From Neoroseomonas soli (GTDB lineage Bacteria; Pseudomonadota; Alphaproteobacteria; Acetobacterales; Acetobacteraceae), in contig NZ_JAAEDM010000008.1 of NCBI RefSeq assembly GCF_018129065.1, positions 1 through 64,000 of the forward strand: DNA of 64,000 bases, given 5' to 3'. The translations under genes and the position numbers were made by a program. The notes beneath the pieces were generated by a model. It had not been told where the DNA came from and did no database searches. It worked only from the letters and a program-made list of their open reading frames with translations. Position 1 is the first letter of the stretch, and each line of letters begins with the position of its first letter. Positions 8,780 to 17,849 of this stretch are shown here, one piece after another.

Positions 8780-9313
8780 ATGGCCGCACTTCCCAACCGC
8801 CCGACGCTCGATGCGCTGCGCCACATGCCGGTGAGCGACGTGATTGCGCTCCCCGCCGAGCACCTGGCGCTGCTGCAGACCGATGCGCGTGAGGCGCTGG
8901 ACGCCGCCAAACGCATGCAGGACTGGATCGAGGCCGCGATCAGGCTGCGCTACGAGCAACGCGCCATCGGCGCCCGTGCTGCCGCCGAAAAGGACACCGG
9001 CACGGTGCGCTTCATGGACGGCGCGGTCGAGATAGCCGCCGACCTCCCCAAGAAGGTGGAATGGGACCAGCGTCGCCTGGCCGCGCTCACCGAACAGATC
9101 CGTGCAGGTGGCGAAGACCCCGGTGAGTATGTCGAGGTCAGCTTCAAGGTGCCGGAGCGGGCCTATGCTGCCTGGCCCGAACGTATCCGCAATGCCTTCG
9201 AGCCGGCACGGACCGTGCGCACGGGCAAGCCCACCTACCGCCTGACCATCTGCACCGAGCGCGAGCTGCGGGACGGCGGCGTCGCTACCCCCTTCACCGG
9301 GGGGATCGGCTGA
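8780..9313 (+). CDS. Early phage protein of unknown function
   Basis: A 177-residue protein starting MAALPNRPTLDALRH, two bases after the upstream stop. The middle is a long helix that may form a coiled coil (LALLQTDAREALDAAKRMQD to YEQRAIG). The C-terminal part includes VEVSFKVPERAYAAWPERIR. Its last base is the first base of the ATPase start codon (TGATGG junction). A partner of the Sak4-like ATPase is plausible from this coupling, but no catalytic residues are visible. Confidence 0.65.
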   Translation: MAALPNRPTLDALRHMPVSDVIALPAEHLALLQTDAREALDAAKRMQDWIEAAIRLRYEQRAIGARAAAEKDTGTVRFMDGAVEIAADLPKKVEWDQRRLAALTEQIRAGGEDPGEYVEVSFKVPERAYAAWPERIRNAFEPARTVRTGKPTYRLTICTERELRDGGVATPFTGGIG

Positions 9314-10197
9314 TGGCGCTGCGCATCATCACAGCCGATGAACGGCAGGCCGAGGCACGCGGCATCAAGGCCGTGATCTTCGGCAAGAGCGGCATCGGCA
9401 AGACCTATCTCCTGCTGACGCTCGACGAAGGCGCGACGCTCTTCATCGACCTGGAGGCCGGCGATCTCGCCGTGCAGCACTGGCGCGGCGCATCCATCCG
9501 GCCGCGTACCTGGGAGGAATGCCGCGACCTGGCGCTGTTCCTCGCCGGCCCCAACCCCGCGCTTCGTGACGACCAGCCCTATTCCGCCGCGCAGTATGCC
9601 CGCGTCCTGCAGACCTATGGCGATCCGGCGCGCATGGACGGCTTCGCCACGATCTTCGTGGACAGCATCACGGTCGCCGGCCGGCTCTGCTTCCAGTGGT
9701 GCCGGGGCCAGCCGGAGGCGCATTCCGAGAAGACCGGCAAGCCCGACATTCGCGGCGCCTACGGCCTGCATGGCCGCGAGATGATCGCCTGGCTAACCCA
9801 TCTCCAACATGCGCGTGACCGCAACGTGATCTTCGTCGGAATCCTCGACGAGAAGCTCGACGACTTCAATCGCCGCGTCTTCGTGCCGCAGATCGACGGC
9901 AGCAAGACCGGGCTCGAGCTGCCCGGCATCGTCGATCAGGTCATGACGCTGGCCGAGATCAAGCCGGACGCCGCTCCTGGCCAGCCTGCTGTCGCATCCT
10001 TCCGCGGCCTGGTCTGCCAGACGCTGAATCCCTGGGGCTATCCCGCGAAGGATCGCAGCGGCCGGCTCGACATGCTGGAGCCGCCGCATCTCGGGCAGCT
10101 CTTCCAGAAAATCCGCAGCCCATCGCCGCCGATCGACGCGCACGGCGCGCACGGCGCGCCGTCGATCGCGCTGGTCGCCGCCACCCCCAACACCTGA
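9313..10197 (+). CDS. Phage nucleotide-binding ATPase (Sak4/AAA_24 type)
   Basis: A 294-residue RecA-like ATPase. The Walker A motif is GKSGIGKT (about 27-34) and the Walker B region is ATIFVDSITV (about 113-122). The segment FIDLEAGD and a later FVGILDEKLDDF fit the AAA_24 family of phage single-strand-annealing-associated ATPases (Sak4). Such proteins act in phage recombination together with a phage ssDNA-binding protein, and the next gene is a fitting candidate for that partner. Confidence 0.75.
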   Translation: MALRIITADERQAEARGIKAVIFGKSGIGKTYLLLTLDEGATLFIDLEAGDLAVQHWRGASIRPRTWEECRDLALFLAGPNPALRDDQPYSAAQYARVLQTYGDPARMDGFATIFVDSITVAGRLCFQWCRGQPEAHSEKTGKPDIRGAYGLHGREMIAWLTHLQHARDRNVIFVGILDEKLDDFNRRVFVPQIDGSKTGLELPGIVDQVMTLAEIKPDAAPGQPAVASFRGLVCQTLNPWGYPAKDRSGRLDMLEPPHLGQLFQKIRSPSPPIDAHGAHGAPSIALVAATPNT

Positions 10198-10213
10198 TCG
10201 GAGCAGAAGCACC

Positions 10214-10846
10214 ATGGCTGCCTGGAACGACTACAACGACGCCCAGTCCAACCCGAACCTGATCCCCAAGGGGACGCTCGCGAAGGTCCGCCTCACCATC
10301 CGCCCCGGCGGCTTCGACGATCCGAGCCAGGGCTGGACCGGCGGCTACGCGACGCGCGGCAGCACCGGCGCCGTCTATCTCAATGGCGAGTTCACGGTGC
10401 TGGAGGGACCCCACGCCAAGCGGAAGATCTTCACGCTGATCGGCCTCCACAGCCCGAAGGGGCCGGAGTGGGCGGGGATGGGCCGCAGCTTCCTGCGGGG
10501 GATGCTGAACTCCGCGCGCGGCATCTCCGACAAGGATGTCTCGCCCCAGGCGCAGGCCGCGCGTCGCATCGGCGGCTTCGCGGATCTCGATGGCCTCGAA
10601 TTCGTGGCGAAGATCGAACACGGCACCGACGCCGGCGGCGAGACGAAGAACGAAATCCGCATGGCGGTGACGCCGGACCATCGCGACTACGCCCAGGTGA
10701 TGGGGCGGCAGGTGGCGCCGGCGGGTTATGCACCGCCAGCCCAGGCCTACGCGCCGCCCGCGACGCCGGCCATCCCCCAGGGCGCCTTCCCGGCCGCCCA
10801 GCCCGCCGCCGCCGGCGCCGACCCGCGTCCCGCCTGGGCGCGCTGA
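10214..10846 (+). CDS. Probable phage single-stranded DNA-binding protein
   Basis: A 210-residue protein with a folded beta-rich N-terminal 150 residues (GTLAKVRLTIRPGGFDD, AVYLNGEFTVLEG, KRKIFTLIGLHS). A disordered Pro/Ala-rich tail follows (APPAQAYAPPATP). A beta core with a long flexible tail and a position right after the Sak4-like ATPase are typical of phage SSB-like or DUF669-type proteins. The usual acidic SSB tip is absent (the end is WAR), so the assignment is tentative. Confidence 0.55.
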   Translation: MAAWNDYNDAQSNPNLIPKGTLAKVRLTIRPGGFDDPSQGWTGGYATRGSTGAVYLNGEFTVLEGPHAKRKIFTLIGLHSPKGPEWAGMGRSFLRGMLNSARGISDKDVSPQAQAARRIGGFADLDGLEFVAKIEHGTDAGGETKNEIRMAVTPDHRDYAQVMGRQVAPAGYAPPAQAYAPPATPAIPQGAFPAAQPAAAGADPRPAWAR

Positions 10847-10863
10847 GGGAGGGCCGCACCAGC

Positions 10864-12540
10864 ATGATGCTCCGCCCCCGCCAGAAACTCTTCGTCGAGC
10901 GCAGCCTTCGTGCGCTCGGCGAGCGCGGCAACACCCTCGGCGTCGCCCCGACCGGCGCCGGCAAGACGATCATGCTGTCGGCGGCGGTGGGCGAGCATAT
11001 TGGCAGCAGCGCCGCCAAGGCCGCGGTCCTCGCGCATCGGGATGAGCTGACGGCGCAGAACCTGGCGAAGTTCCGTCGCGTGAATCCGGGCGTGACCACT
11101 TCGGTGGTGGATGCCGGCCAGAAATCCTGGGGCGGCCAGGTCACCTTCGCCATGGTGCCGACCCTGACGCGCGAGGCGAACCTCGAGGCGATGCCGGCGC
11201 TGGACCTGCTGGTGATCGACGAGGCGCACCACGCCGTCGCCGACAGCTATCGCCGGATCATCGATCGGGCGCTCGACCGCAACGCCGACTGCCGGATCTA
11301 CGGCGTCACCGCCACGCCGAACCGCGGCGACAAGGTCGGGCTGCGCCAGGTCTTCTCGAACGTCGCCGACCAGATCCGGCTCGGCGAACTGATAGCCTCC
11401 GGTCACCTGGTGCCGCCTCGGACCTTCATCATCGATGTCGGCGTGCAGGATGAACTCCTCGCTGTGCGCCGCAGCGGCGACGATTTCGACATGGGCGAGG
11501 TCGCTCGCGTCATGGACACGGTGCCGGTCACCGATACCGTCGTAAAGCACTGGCAGGAGAAGGCCGGCGGCCGCCAGACCGTGGCCTTCTGCTCCACCAT
11601 CGCCCATGCCGAACACGTCGCCGCCGCCTTCAATGCGGCCGGCGCCCCCACCGTCGTGGTGACCGGCGACATGCCGGAGGGCGAGCGGCGCTCCGTCCTG
11701 GCCGCCTATGCAAGGAGCGAGGCGCGTATCGTGGTGAATGTCGCGGTGCTGACGGAGGGCTGGGACCACCCGCCCACCTCCTGCGTCGTGCTGCTGCGGC
11801 CCAGCTCGTTCAAGTGCACGATGATCCAGATGGTGGGCCGCGGGCTGCGCATCGTCGACCCCACCGAGCATCCCGGCATCGTCAAGCGCGACTGCATCGT
11901 GCTCGACTTCGGCACATCCTCGCAGATCCACGGGTGCCTGGAGCAGGATGTAGATCTCGACAGCCAGCCCGGCGAAGGTGATCCGCCCACCAAGACCTGC
12001 CCCTCCTGCGAAGCGGAGGTGCCGATCGCGGTGATGGAGTGCCCGATCTGCGGCCACGCCTTCGAGCCCCGCGGGCGCGAGACGGCGCCGCTCAGCGACT
12101 TCATCATGACGGAGATCGACCTTCTGCGGCGGTCCGCCTTCCAGTGGTGCGACCTATTCGGTGATGACGCGGCATTGCTGGCCAACGGGTTCAACGGCTG
12201 GGCCGGCATCTTCTTCCTGAACGGCGCCTGGCACGCGGTCGGCGGCGCGAAGGAGGAGCGGCCGCGCCTGCTCTCCATCGGGGAGCGGCTGGTGGCGCTG
12301 GCCGCGGCGGATGACTGGCTGAACACCTACGAGACCGACGAGAGCGCCCACAAGAGCCGGCGTTGGCTGCGCGAGCCGCCGACGGAACGGCAGCTGATCC
12401 ACCTGCCCCCGGCAGTCCGGGCCGATCTCGGCATGACCCGCTACCAGGCCTCGGCGCTGCTGACCTTCAAGTTCAACCGCCAGGCCATCCAGCACCTCAT
12501 CCGCAGCGCCCAGCCCGCGGCGCTCGGGCAGGCCGCATGA
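10864..12540 (+). CDS. SF2 DEAD/DEAH-box helicase
   Basis: A 558-residue helicase. Motif I is PTGAGKT (about 28-34), motif II is DEAH (with VIDEAHHA), motif III is TATP, and motif VI is QMVGRGLRI. A small zinc-binding insertion CPSCEAEVP...CPICGH (about 378-400) follows the helicase core. It is the RecQ/XPB-like helicase commonly found in phage replication blocks and would unwind DNA for replication or recombination. ATGs at 10864 and 10867 are adjacent. The long upstream open frame is a shadow of the preceding gene. Confidence 0.85.
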   Translation: MMLRPRQKLFVERSLRALGERGNTLGVAPTGAGKTIMLSAAVGEHIGSSAAKAAVLAHRDELTAQNLAKFRRVNPGVTTSVVDAGQKSWGGQVTFAMVPTLTREANLEAMPALDLLVIDEAHHAVADSYRRIIDRALDRNADCRIYGVTATPNRGDKVGLRQVFSNVADQIRLGELIASGHLVPPRTFIIDVGVQDELLAVRRSGDDFDMGEVARVMDTVPVTDTVVKHWQEKAGGRQTVAFCSTIAHAEHVAAAFNAAGAPTVVVTGDMPEGERRSVLAAYARSEARIVVNVAVLTEGWDHPPTSCVVLLRPSSFKCTMIQMVGRGLRIVDPTEHPGIVKRDCIVLDFGTSSQIHGCLEQDVDLDSQPGEGDPPTKTCPSCEAEVPIAVMECPICGHAFEPRGRETAPLSDFIMTEIDLLRRSAFQWCDLFGDDAALLANGFNGWAGIFFLNGAWHAVGGAKEERPRLLSIGERLVALAAADDWLNTYETDESAHKSRRWLREPPTERQLIHLPPAVRADLGMTRYQASALLTFKFNRQAIQHLIRSAQPAALGQAA

Positions 12541-12543
12541 TCG

Positions 12544-12915
12544 ATGGCCCGCTCCCCCGAACCGCCCTGCGCCGTTTGCTCCCGCCCGGCGCGTGGCTTT
12601 GGTTGGTTCGACCCGGCGCCGCGGAAGAAGCCGCGGCCGTCGGTCTCCTTCTGCTGCATCGCCTGCCAGGGCTTCTGGTCGCGCTTGGCTGGGAGGTCGT
12701 CCGCCATGGTTGACCTCACCGAGCAGGAGAAGGCCGCGATGCGCGCCGCCATGCGCCGCGTCGCGGAGACGATGGCCGAGATCGGCTGGGGAACCCGCTT
12801 CCAGGAGCTGAGCGAGGCGCAGGTGCTGACGCTGATCGAGGTCGCCGTCGGCGGCTTCCAGGAGGGGATGCAGGCGATCGCGCGGCAGGACGCGGCGGCG
12901 GAGGTGCCCTTCTGA
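12544..12915 (+). CDS. DUF6511-like small phage protein
   Basis: A 123-residue protein. The N-terminal half has a possible zinc-binding set (CAVCSRPARGF and FCCIACQGFW). The C-terminal half is helical (KAAMRAAMRRVAETMAEIGW, LTLIEVAVGGFQEGMQ). This layout matches proteins annotated as DUF6511 in alphaproteobacterial phages. It starts four bases after the helicase stop and shares one base with the nuclease start. Its role is unknown, though its place among helicase and nuclease genes suggests DNA metabolism. Confidence 0.65.
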   Translation: MARSPEPPCAVCSRPARGFGWFDPAPRKKPRPSVSFCCIACQGFWSRLAGRSSAMVDLTEQEKAAMRAAMRRVAETMAEIGWGTRFQELSEAQVLTLIEVAVGGFQEGMQAIARQDAAAEVPF

Positions 12916-13682
12916 TGCTCGACTTCAACAGCCGCAGCCAGACCTCCGCGCATGTGAATGCCGCCATCGACGCGGCGCTGGTCGCGGCCAATCAGGCGAC
13001 GCCGCCGCGCAGCTACCTGGGCGGCTCGCGCCTCGGCCATGCCTGCGAGCGCGCGCTGCAGTTCGAGTTCGTGAAGGCCCCGAAGGACGAGGGCGCCGAC
13101 TTCGACGGACGGCTGCTGCGCATCTTCGGGATCGGCCACGCGCTGGAGCACGTCGCCGTCGCCTGGCTTCGGGGTGCCGGCTTCGATCTCTACACCCGCC
13201 GCGGCGGTGGCGACCATGGCGAGCAGTTCGGCTTCTCGGTCGCCGGCGGTCGCATCCGCGGCCATGTGGACGGCGTCTTCGCCGGCGGCCCGACCATCCC
13301 TGGCATGGCGTTCCCGGCGCTATGGGAATGCAAAACCATGAACGCCAAGGCCTGGCGCGAGACGTCGAGCAAGGGCGTCGCCGTGGCCAAGCCGATCTAC
13401 GCGGCGCAGATCGCCGTCTACCAGGCCTACATGGACGTCGCGATGCCGGGCGTGGCGGACAATCCGGCGCTTTTCACCGCCATTAACAAGGACACGGCGG
13501 AGCTGCACCATGAGCTGGTGCCGTTCAATGCGGAGCTGGCGCAACGCATGTCGGACCGGGCGGTGCGCATCCTGGCCGCGACCGATGCTGGCGAATTGCT
13601 GCCCCGCGTTGCCGCTCAGGCCGATCACTTCGAGTGCCGGTTCTGCCCCTGGGCCAAGCGCTGTTGGGCGCAGCCTGCATGA
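12915..13682 (+). CDS. Cas4-like PD-(D/E)XK exonuclease
   Basis: A 255-residue nuclease. The PD-(D/E)XK core is visible as RGHVDGVF (about residue 115) followed by LWECKTM (about 137-143) and a later YAAQIAVYQAYM (conserved Q/Y motif). A single cysteine near the N-terminus (LGHACERALQFEF) and a C-terminal trio CRFCPWAKRCW are placed as in the 4Fe-4S cluster of Cas4/AddB nucleases. It would resect DNA ends for phage recombination. It is coupled to the primase-ATPase gene by an ATGA overlap. Confidence 0.8.
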   Translation: MLDFNSRSQTSAHVNAAIDAALVAANQATPPRSYLGGSRLGHACERALQFEFVKAPKDEGADFDGRLLRIFGIGHALEHVAVAWLRGAGFDLYTRRGGGDHGEQFGFSVAGGRIRGHVDGVFAGGPTIPGMAFPALWECKTMNAKAWRETSSKGVAVAKPIYAAQIAVYQAYMDVAMPGVADNPALFTAINKDTAELHHELVPFNAELAQRMSDRAVRILAATDAGELLPRVAAQADHFECRFCPWAKRCWAQPA

Positions 13683-16051
13683 CGGAATGGGGCGACTTCA
13701 ACGATGCCGCGCCGCTGCCGGAGGATGGCGCGAGCGAGCTTCCCGGCGCTGGGCAGTCGATGTCGGCGGCCGATGGGCCCATCGCGCCGGACATCGAGCA
13801 GATCGCCGCCTTCCTCGACGTGGTGTTCGGCTATTGCGACGGGCTGATCCCGGTCCGCGGCTTCGTCGATCAGGGCCAGGGGCGCGACACCAAGCCGCAC
13901 AACATCTGGGTGCCGGCCGATCGGCACGCCGCCGTATCCCTCAGCGCCTATGCCACCTGGGCCGCGCGCGAAGGCAGCGCCGTCTATGTCATCCCCGGCA
14001 CTGTCGTCGAGCAGGGCCAGGCCCGCGCCGAACATGTGCTGCAGATGCAGACGGTGGTGGTCGATCTCGACGCCGGCGCCATCACCGCCAAGCTGGCGCA
14101 TCTGGTCCACCACCTGGGCGCGCCCACCCTCCTGGTCGAAAGCGGCGGCCGCACCGCCGAGGGTGCCGCCAAGCTCCATGCCTGGTGGCGGCTGACGGAG
14201 CCGGCCGAGGGCGAGGATCTGGCCCGCCTCTGCGCGCTGCGCGGCGAAATCGCGGAGAAGGTTGGCGGCGACCTTCACTTCCGCTCCGCGCACCAGCCGA
14301 TCCGCGTGCCCGGCACGGTCCACCAGAAGCATGGCGTGCAGCGGCGCGTCTCGATCCGGGAGCACCGCCCTAGGGTCGAGGTGGAGCTCCCCGACTTCGC
14401 CGCAGCGGTGGCAGCCATGCCCACCATGCCGGGCCTGGAGGCGCCCACCGCCACCGCAGGTGCCACCCGCCCCAGCCTCGATGCCGTCCTGACCACGCCA
14501 GTGCGGGAAGGCTCTCAGGACGCCTGGACCCGCTTCCAGGGCGCCAGCGCGGCCATCGGCCACTTCGTCCGGATGGTCCACGAGGGGCGCATGACCGGCG
14601 ACGAGGGCTGGGAGGCCATCTGCCAGTACAACGCCGCGTGCCTTCGGCCGGAATGGCCGCTGGACCGCCTCAAGGTCGAGGCCGATGCGATCTGGGCCCT
14701 CCATGTCGATCGGAACGGGCCGCCCCTTCTTCGTGCCGCCGCGGCCTCACCCAGCGCCATCCCCGCACACACTCTGGGCGCGCTGCTCGACGACACCTCG
14801 CCCATGCCCGACGACCTGATCGGACCTCGCCTGCTGACCCCGGGTGGGATGCTCGTCCTCGGCGGCGCGCCGAAGGTCGGCAAATCCGACTTTCTGATCA
14901 GCCTGCTCGTGCACGCCGCCGCCGGCGCGCCCTTCCTGCGCTTCACGGCACCACGCCCGCTGCGCGTGTTCTATCTCCAGGCCGAGATCCAGTACCACTA
15001 CCTCCGCGAGCGCCTGCAGCAACTCCGGCTCGATCCTTCGATCGTCGCCCGCGCGCGCGACACCCTCGTCGTCACCCCCAAGCTGCGCATGCTGCTCGAC
15101 GACCAGGGCGTGCCCCTCGTCGCGGCTGCCATCCGCGCTGCGTTCCCGGATGCGCCGCCGGACATCATCTGCATCGACCCCATCCGCAACCTCTTCGACG
15201 GCGGGCCCGCGGGCGAAGGTGAGAACGACAACGCGGCGATGATGTTCTTCCTGCAGAGCCGCGTGGAGGCGCTGCGCGACCAGGTCGCCCCCGAGGCCGG
15301 CATTATCTTCGCCCACCACACGAAGAAGCTCAGCAAGCAGCAGGTCAAGGACGATCCCTTCCTGTCGCTCTCGGGCGCCAGCGCGCTGCGCGGCTTCTAC
15401 ACCTCCGGCATGATCCTCTTCCGGCCCGACGAGGAGCAGACCGAACGCGAGCTGCATGTCGAACTCCGCAATGGCCCTGGCCTCGAGCCGATGCTGGTCG
15501 ACAAAATCGCGGGCCGCTGGGTGGAATTCGACCGGCGCGGCGAGCGCCTGGTCAGGCAGGACATCGGACGCAAACTCGATGCCGAACGGCTGCGCAAGCA
15601 GGATGTGATTCTCGGCATCCTGCTCGATGAGGCAGCTGAAGGCCGGCTCTATTCGACCATGCAACTGGCCGAGAAATTCGAAAACAAGGTCGGGCTCGGC
15701 AGCAAGCACACGATCCGCGAGCGGTTGAGCGTGCTCGCCACCAAGGGCTTCGTGAAGTTCCGCCGAGACGGCACCGAGTTCGGCCTTGGCGTCGTCCGGT
15801 CGCGGTTCGGGTACCTCTGCGTGGAGGGCATGACCTTCGGCCCCGAGGTCGAAACTGTTGATCCGCATACCGGTGAGGTGACCACCAGCGCCCGCCGCGT
15901 CCTGCCCAGCCACTTCAAATGCCCCCAATCCGGCAACTGCCTGGACGTCGAAAATCCGGAGGTGTGGGTCTACCCGGAAGGCGTCTTGGACGACCTCACT
16001 CCTGAGGAGTTAGGCCTAACTCCTCACTCCTCCCCGCGGACAACGCCATGA
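13679..16051 (+). CDS. Phage primase-helicase-like replication protein (RepA-type AAA_25 ATPase)
   Basis: A 790-residue protein. Residues 50-260 look like a primase-polymerase fold of the RepB type (QTVVVDLDAGAIT, LVESGGRTAEG, HQPIRVPGTVHQKHG). An AAA_25/RepA ATPase follows, with Walker A GGAPKVGKSD (about 395), Walker B IICIDPIRNLF and the sensor FAHHTKK. A C-terminal winged-helix-like part (KHTIRERLSVLATKGF) ends in an acidic tail. It is the likely replication initiator/helicase. The start at 13679 overlaps the nuclease stop (ATGA), so the longer frame is unlikely. Its last codons contain the first copies of an 11-mer repeat, which ties the gene to a candidate origin. Confidence 0.8.
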   Translation: MTEWGDFNDAAPLPEDGASELPGAGQSMSAADGPIAPDIEQIAAFLDVVFGYCDGLIPVRGFVDQGQGRDTKPHNIWVPADRHAAVSLSAYATWAAREGSAVYVIPGTVVEQGQARAEHVLQMQTVVVDLDAGAITAKLAHLVHHLGAPTLLVESGGRTAEGAAKLHAWWRLTEPAEGEDLARLCALRGEIAEKVGGDLHFRSAHQPIRVPGTVHQKHGVQRRVSIREHRPRVEVELPDFAAAVAAMPTMPGLEAPTATAGATRPSLDAVLTTPVREGSQDAWTRFQGASAAIGHFVRMVHEGRMTGDEGWEAICQYNAACLRPEWPLDRLKVEADAIWALHVDRNGPPLLRAAAASPSAIPAHTLGALLDDTSPMPDDLIGPRLLTPGGMLVLGGAPKVGKSDFLISLLVHAAAGAPFLRFTAPRPLRVFYLQAEIQYHYLRERLQQLRLDPSIVARARDTLVVTPKLRMLLDDQGVPLVAAAIRAAFPDAPPDIICIDPIRNLFDGGPAGEGENDNAAMMFFLQSRVEALRDQVAPEAGIIFAHHTKKLSKQQVKDDPFLSLSGASALRGFYTSGMILFRPDEEQTERELHVELRNGPGLEPMLVDKIAGRWVEFDRRGERLVRQDIGRKLDAERLRKQDVILGILLDEAAEGRLYSTMQLAEKFENKVGLGSKHTIRERLSVLATKGFVKFRRDGTEFGLGVVRSRFGYLCVEGMTFGPEVETVDPHTGEVTTSARRVLPSHFKCPQSGNCLDVENPEVWVYPEGVLDDLTPEELGLTPHSSPRTTP

Positions 16052-16163
16052 AATCAATGGCTTGGGAGGACAGAGGAGTTAGGTCCCTAACTCCTCCCGC
16101 TTCGCACCTAACTCCTCTTTTTCCATTCCATATCAATAGGTTGTACCCGGTGGAGGAGTTAGG
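16004..16163. repeat. Six copies of GAGGAGTTAGG in both orientations (candidate phage origin)
   Basis: Forward copies of GAGGAGTTAGG lie at 16004-16014, 16073-16083 and 16153-16163. Reverse copies (CCTAACTCCTC) lie at 16015-16025, 16086-16096 and 16107-16117. The first pair is a perfect 22-bp palindrome, the second is separated by two bases, and the last reverse and forward copies flank an AT-rich stretch (16117-16145). The cluster begins inside the 3' end of the primase-ATPase gene. Iteron-like sites beside an initiator and an AT-rich segment are the layout of a replication origin. An operator is the alternative. Confidence 0.7.
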
Positions 16164-16359
16164 TGTTGCTCCCACCCCCTACGGGGGTGTGCATGCGCGC
16201 CTCAACGGCGCGCGCACACCACACCTCGCGCGACCGGGTTGGGCGCGTGGGCCTCCCCCGCTGGGACCACCCCACCCGATGCCGGGCAGCGACGGCGAGC
16301 TCCGCCAAGAACCGCGCCGTCGCCGCCCTCACCAGGATCATCCCCTCTCGGAGACCACC
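16052..16359. other. Non-coding region between initiator and resolvase genes
   Basis: These 308 bases hold most of the 11-mer repeats and two adjacent hairpins: CACCCCC/GGGGGTG (16173-16179 and 16183-16189) and GCGCGCC/GGCGCGC (16195-16201 and 16207-16213). A frame open from 16048 runs through it, but its composition is not protein-like before the resolvase start. The rest (16214-16359) shows nothing further. Confidence 0.5.
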
Positions 16360-16908
16360 ATGGCAGTTGCGACTCTCACCATGCCCGCCGTCCATGCAAG
16401 CGGCCCGCCCATCGCCCTCCCGCCTGCGATCGGCCTGGCGCACCACGCCGTGCTCGCCCTTGATCTCGGCACCGGCACCGGATGGGCCCTGCGGTCGCGT
16501 GACGGCGGCATCACCTCCGGCACCATGACGTTCAGGCCAACCCGCTTCGAGGGCGGCGGGATGCGCTTTCTGCGCTTCCGGGGATGGCTGGCCGAGGTCG
16601 CCACCCTGTCCGGCGGCGTGGCGCGGGTGGTGTTCGAGGAAGTCCGCGCCCATGCAGGCACCGACGCGGCGCACGTCTACGGCGGCTTCCTCGGCACGCT
16701 GACCGCCTGGTGCGAGGAGCACGAGGTCCCGTACGAGGGCGTCCCGGTCGGCACGATCAAGCGCTACGCCACCGGCAAGGGCAATGCCGACAAGGCGAAG
16801 ATGGTCGCCGCCATCCAGGCACGCGGCTTCGCGCCGGCCGACGACAACGAGGCCGATGCCATCGCACTGCTGCTTTGGGCCACCGACCCCACGGGAGGCC
16901 GCGCATGA
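16360..16908 (+). CDS. RuvC-like Holliday junction resolvase
   Basis: A 182-residue protein with the RuvC/RNase H fold signature: ALDLGTGTGWA (first catalytic Asp), VVFEEVRAHAG (catalytic Glu) and the C-terminal DDNEADAIALLLWA (catalytic Asp pair). Phage members of this family resolve branched replication intermediates before packaging. The start ATG is preceded by GGAGACCACC, a leader also seen before other genes of this phage. It shares an ATGA overlap with the small gene downstream. Confidence 0.8.
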   Translation: MAVATLTMPAVHASGPPIALPPAIGLAHHAVLALDLGTGTGWALRSRDGGITSGTMTFRPTRFEGGGMRFLRFRGWLAEVATLSGGVARVVFEEVRAHAGTDAAHVYGGFLGTLTAWCEEHEVPYEGVPVGTIKRYATGKGNADKAKMVAAIQARGFAPADDNEADAIALLLWATDPTGGRA

Positions 16909-17135
16909 GCATGTACGGCGCACCACTGCCGCCCCGGTCCTGTCTCGACCGCGGGACGCGTAGCCCGACCAACGACAGCGAGGTGAACGCCATGCGCGCC
17001 GCCGCTTGGCATCAGCACGGCGTGGCCGCGCTGCCTGTCGCCGACATCACGGACGACTGGCTCCGTCAGGCCATCACCAACGAAGCCAACCGGCGCTGGG
17101 GGCGTCGCAACGGGGAGAACCACCATGGCCGGTAA
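16905..17135 (+). CDS. Small phage protein
   Basis: A 76-residue protein whose ATG overlaps the resolvase stop (ATGA) and whose 3' end overlaps the next gene by 11 bases. The C-terminal half has a helix with the pattern DITDDWLRQAITNEANRRWG. No function is recognised. The tight coupling on both sides supports it as a real gene. Confidence 0.55.
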   Translation: MSMYGAPLPPRSCLDRGTRSPTNDSEVNAMRAAAWHQHGVAALPVADITDDWLRQAITNEANRRWGRRNGENHHGR

Positions 17136-17679
17136 GCGCAAGTCCAAGGTGGCGAAGCCGCAGCTCGCCGATCTGGCGAAGCCGTCGAAGTGGCGGCTGC
17201 AGCATGGTTGCTTCTCGGATCCGATCCGGGAGGCGGACCCCGAGACAGGCACGCCTGTGCAGCATCGGCGTGCCGTGGACACGCTCGGGCTGATGCTGGC
17301 CAACGGCAACATCACGCCGCAGATGCACGAGGCGGGCTGCATCTTCCGCACGCTGTTCCGCAGCGCCGCGATCGACAGCATGTCCACGTCGCAGCTGATC
17401 CGTCTGCCAGCCTCGGCGGCAGACCGGCTGTCCAACCGCCAGCTCGACGCGCGCCGCCGTGTGCTTGCGGCGATGGATGCGCTGGGTGGGCATGACAGCC
17501 CGGCCGGCTCCTGCGCGTGGTTCGTCGTCGGGCTCGAGATGTCGGTTCGTGAATGGGCTGCGCGTCGAGGCTGGAGCGGCAAACCAGTGCCGCAGCCCAT
17601 CGCGGGCGGCATCCTGATCGCGGCGCTTGGCATTCTCGCGATGCACTTCGGACTGATGCCGCGGGAGCAAGCAGCGTGA
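17125..17679 (+). CDS. DUF6456-like helix-turn-helix phage protein
   Basis: A 184-residue protein with a Lys-rich start (MAGKRKSKVAKPQL). A central segment (GTPVQHRRAVDTLGLMLANG, MHEAGCIFRTLFRSAAID) resembles DUF6456, a family with a helical DNA-binding core. The C-terminal portion (GLEMSVREWAARRGWSG) looks like a second helix-turn-helix, ending in a hydrophobic stretch (GILIAALGILAMHFGL). A late or middle transcription regulator of the phage is possible but not shown. Confidence 0.6.
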   Translation: MAGKRKSKVAKPQLADLAKPSKWRLQHGCFSDPIREADPETGTPVQHRRAVDTLGLMLANGNITPQMHEAGCIFRTLFRSAAIDSMSTSQLIRLPASAADRLSNRQLDARRRVLAAMDALGGHDSPAGSCAWFVVGLEMSVREWAARRGWSGKPVPQPIAGGILIAALGILAMHFGLMPREQAA

Positions 17680-17849
17680 AACAATTCTGGGCGAGATCTG
17701 CAACAACGGTGGTCTCGAGCCAGGTCTTCGCTCACGGCTAGCGTCGGCTTGGAGCGGGAGGCTGCAGCTGTCTGAGTCGGAACACGAAGACTGACCGGAG
17801 TACCCGGCTCGACCCAGCGCTCGCCGAGACGCGCGACCGGGCGCCCGGG

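Noticed and set aside
16048-16359. Frame continuing upstream of the RuvC-like start
   Set aside because: It translates the repeat array and hairpins into Pro/Arg-rich sequence. The ATG at 16360 follows a GGAGACCACC leader seen elsewhere.
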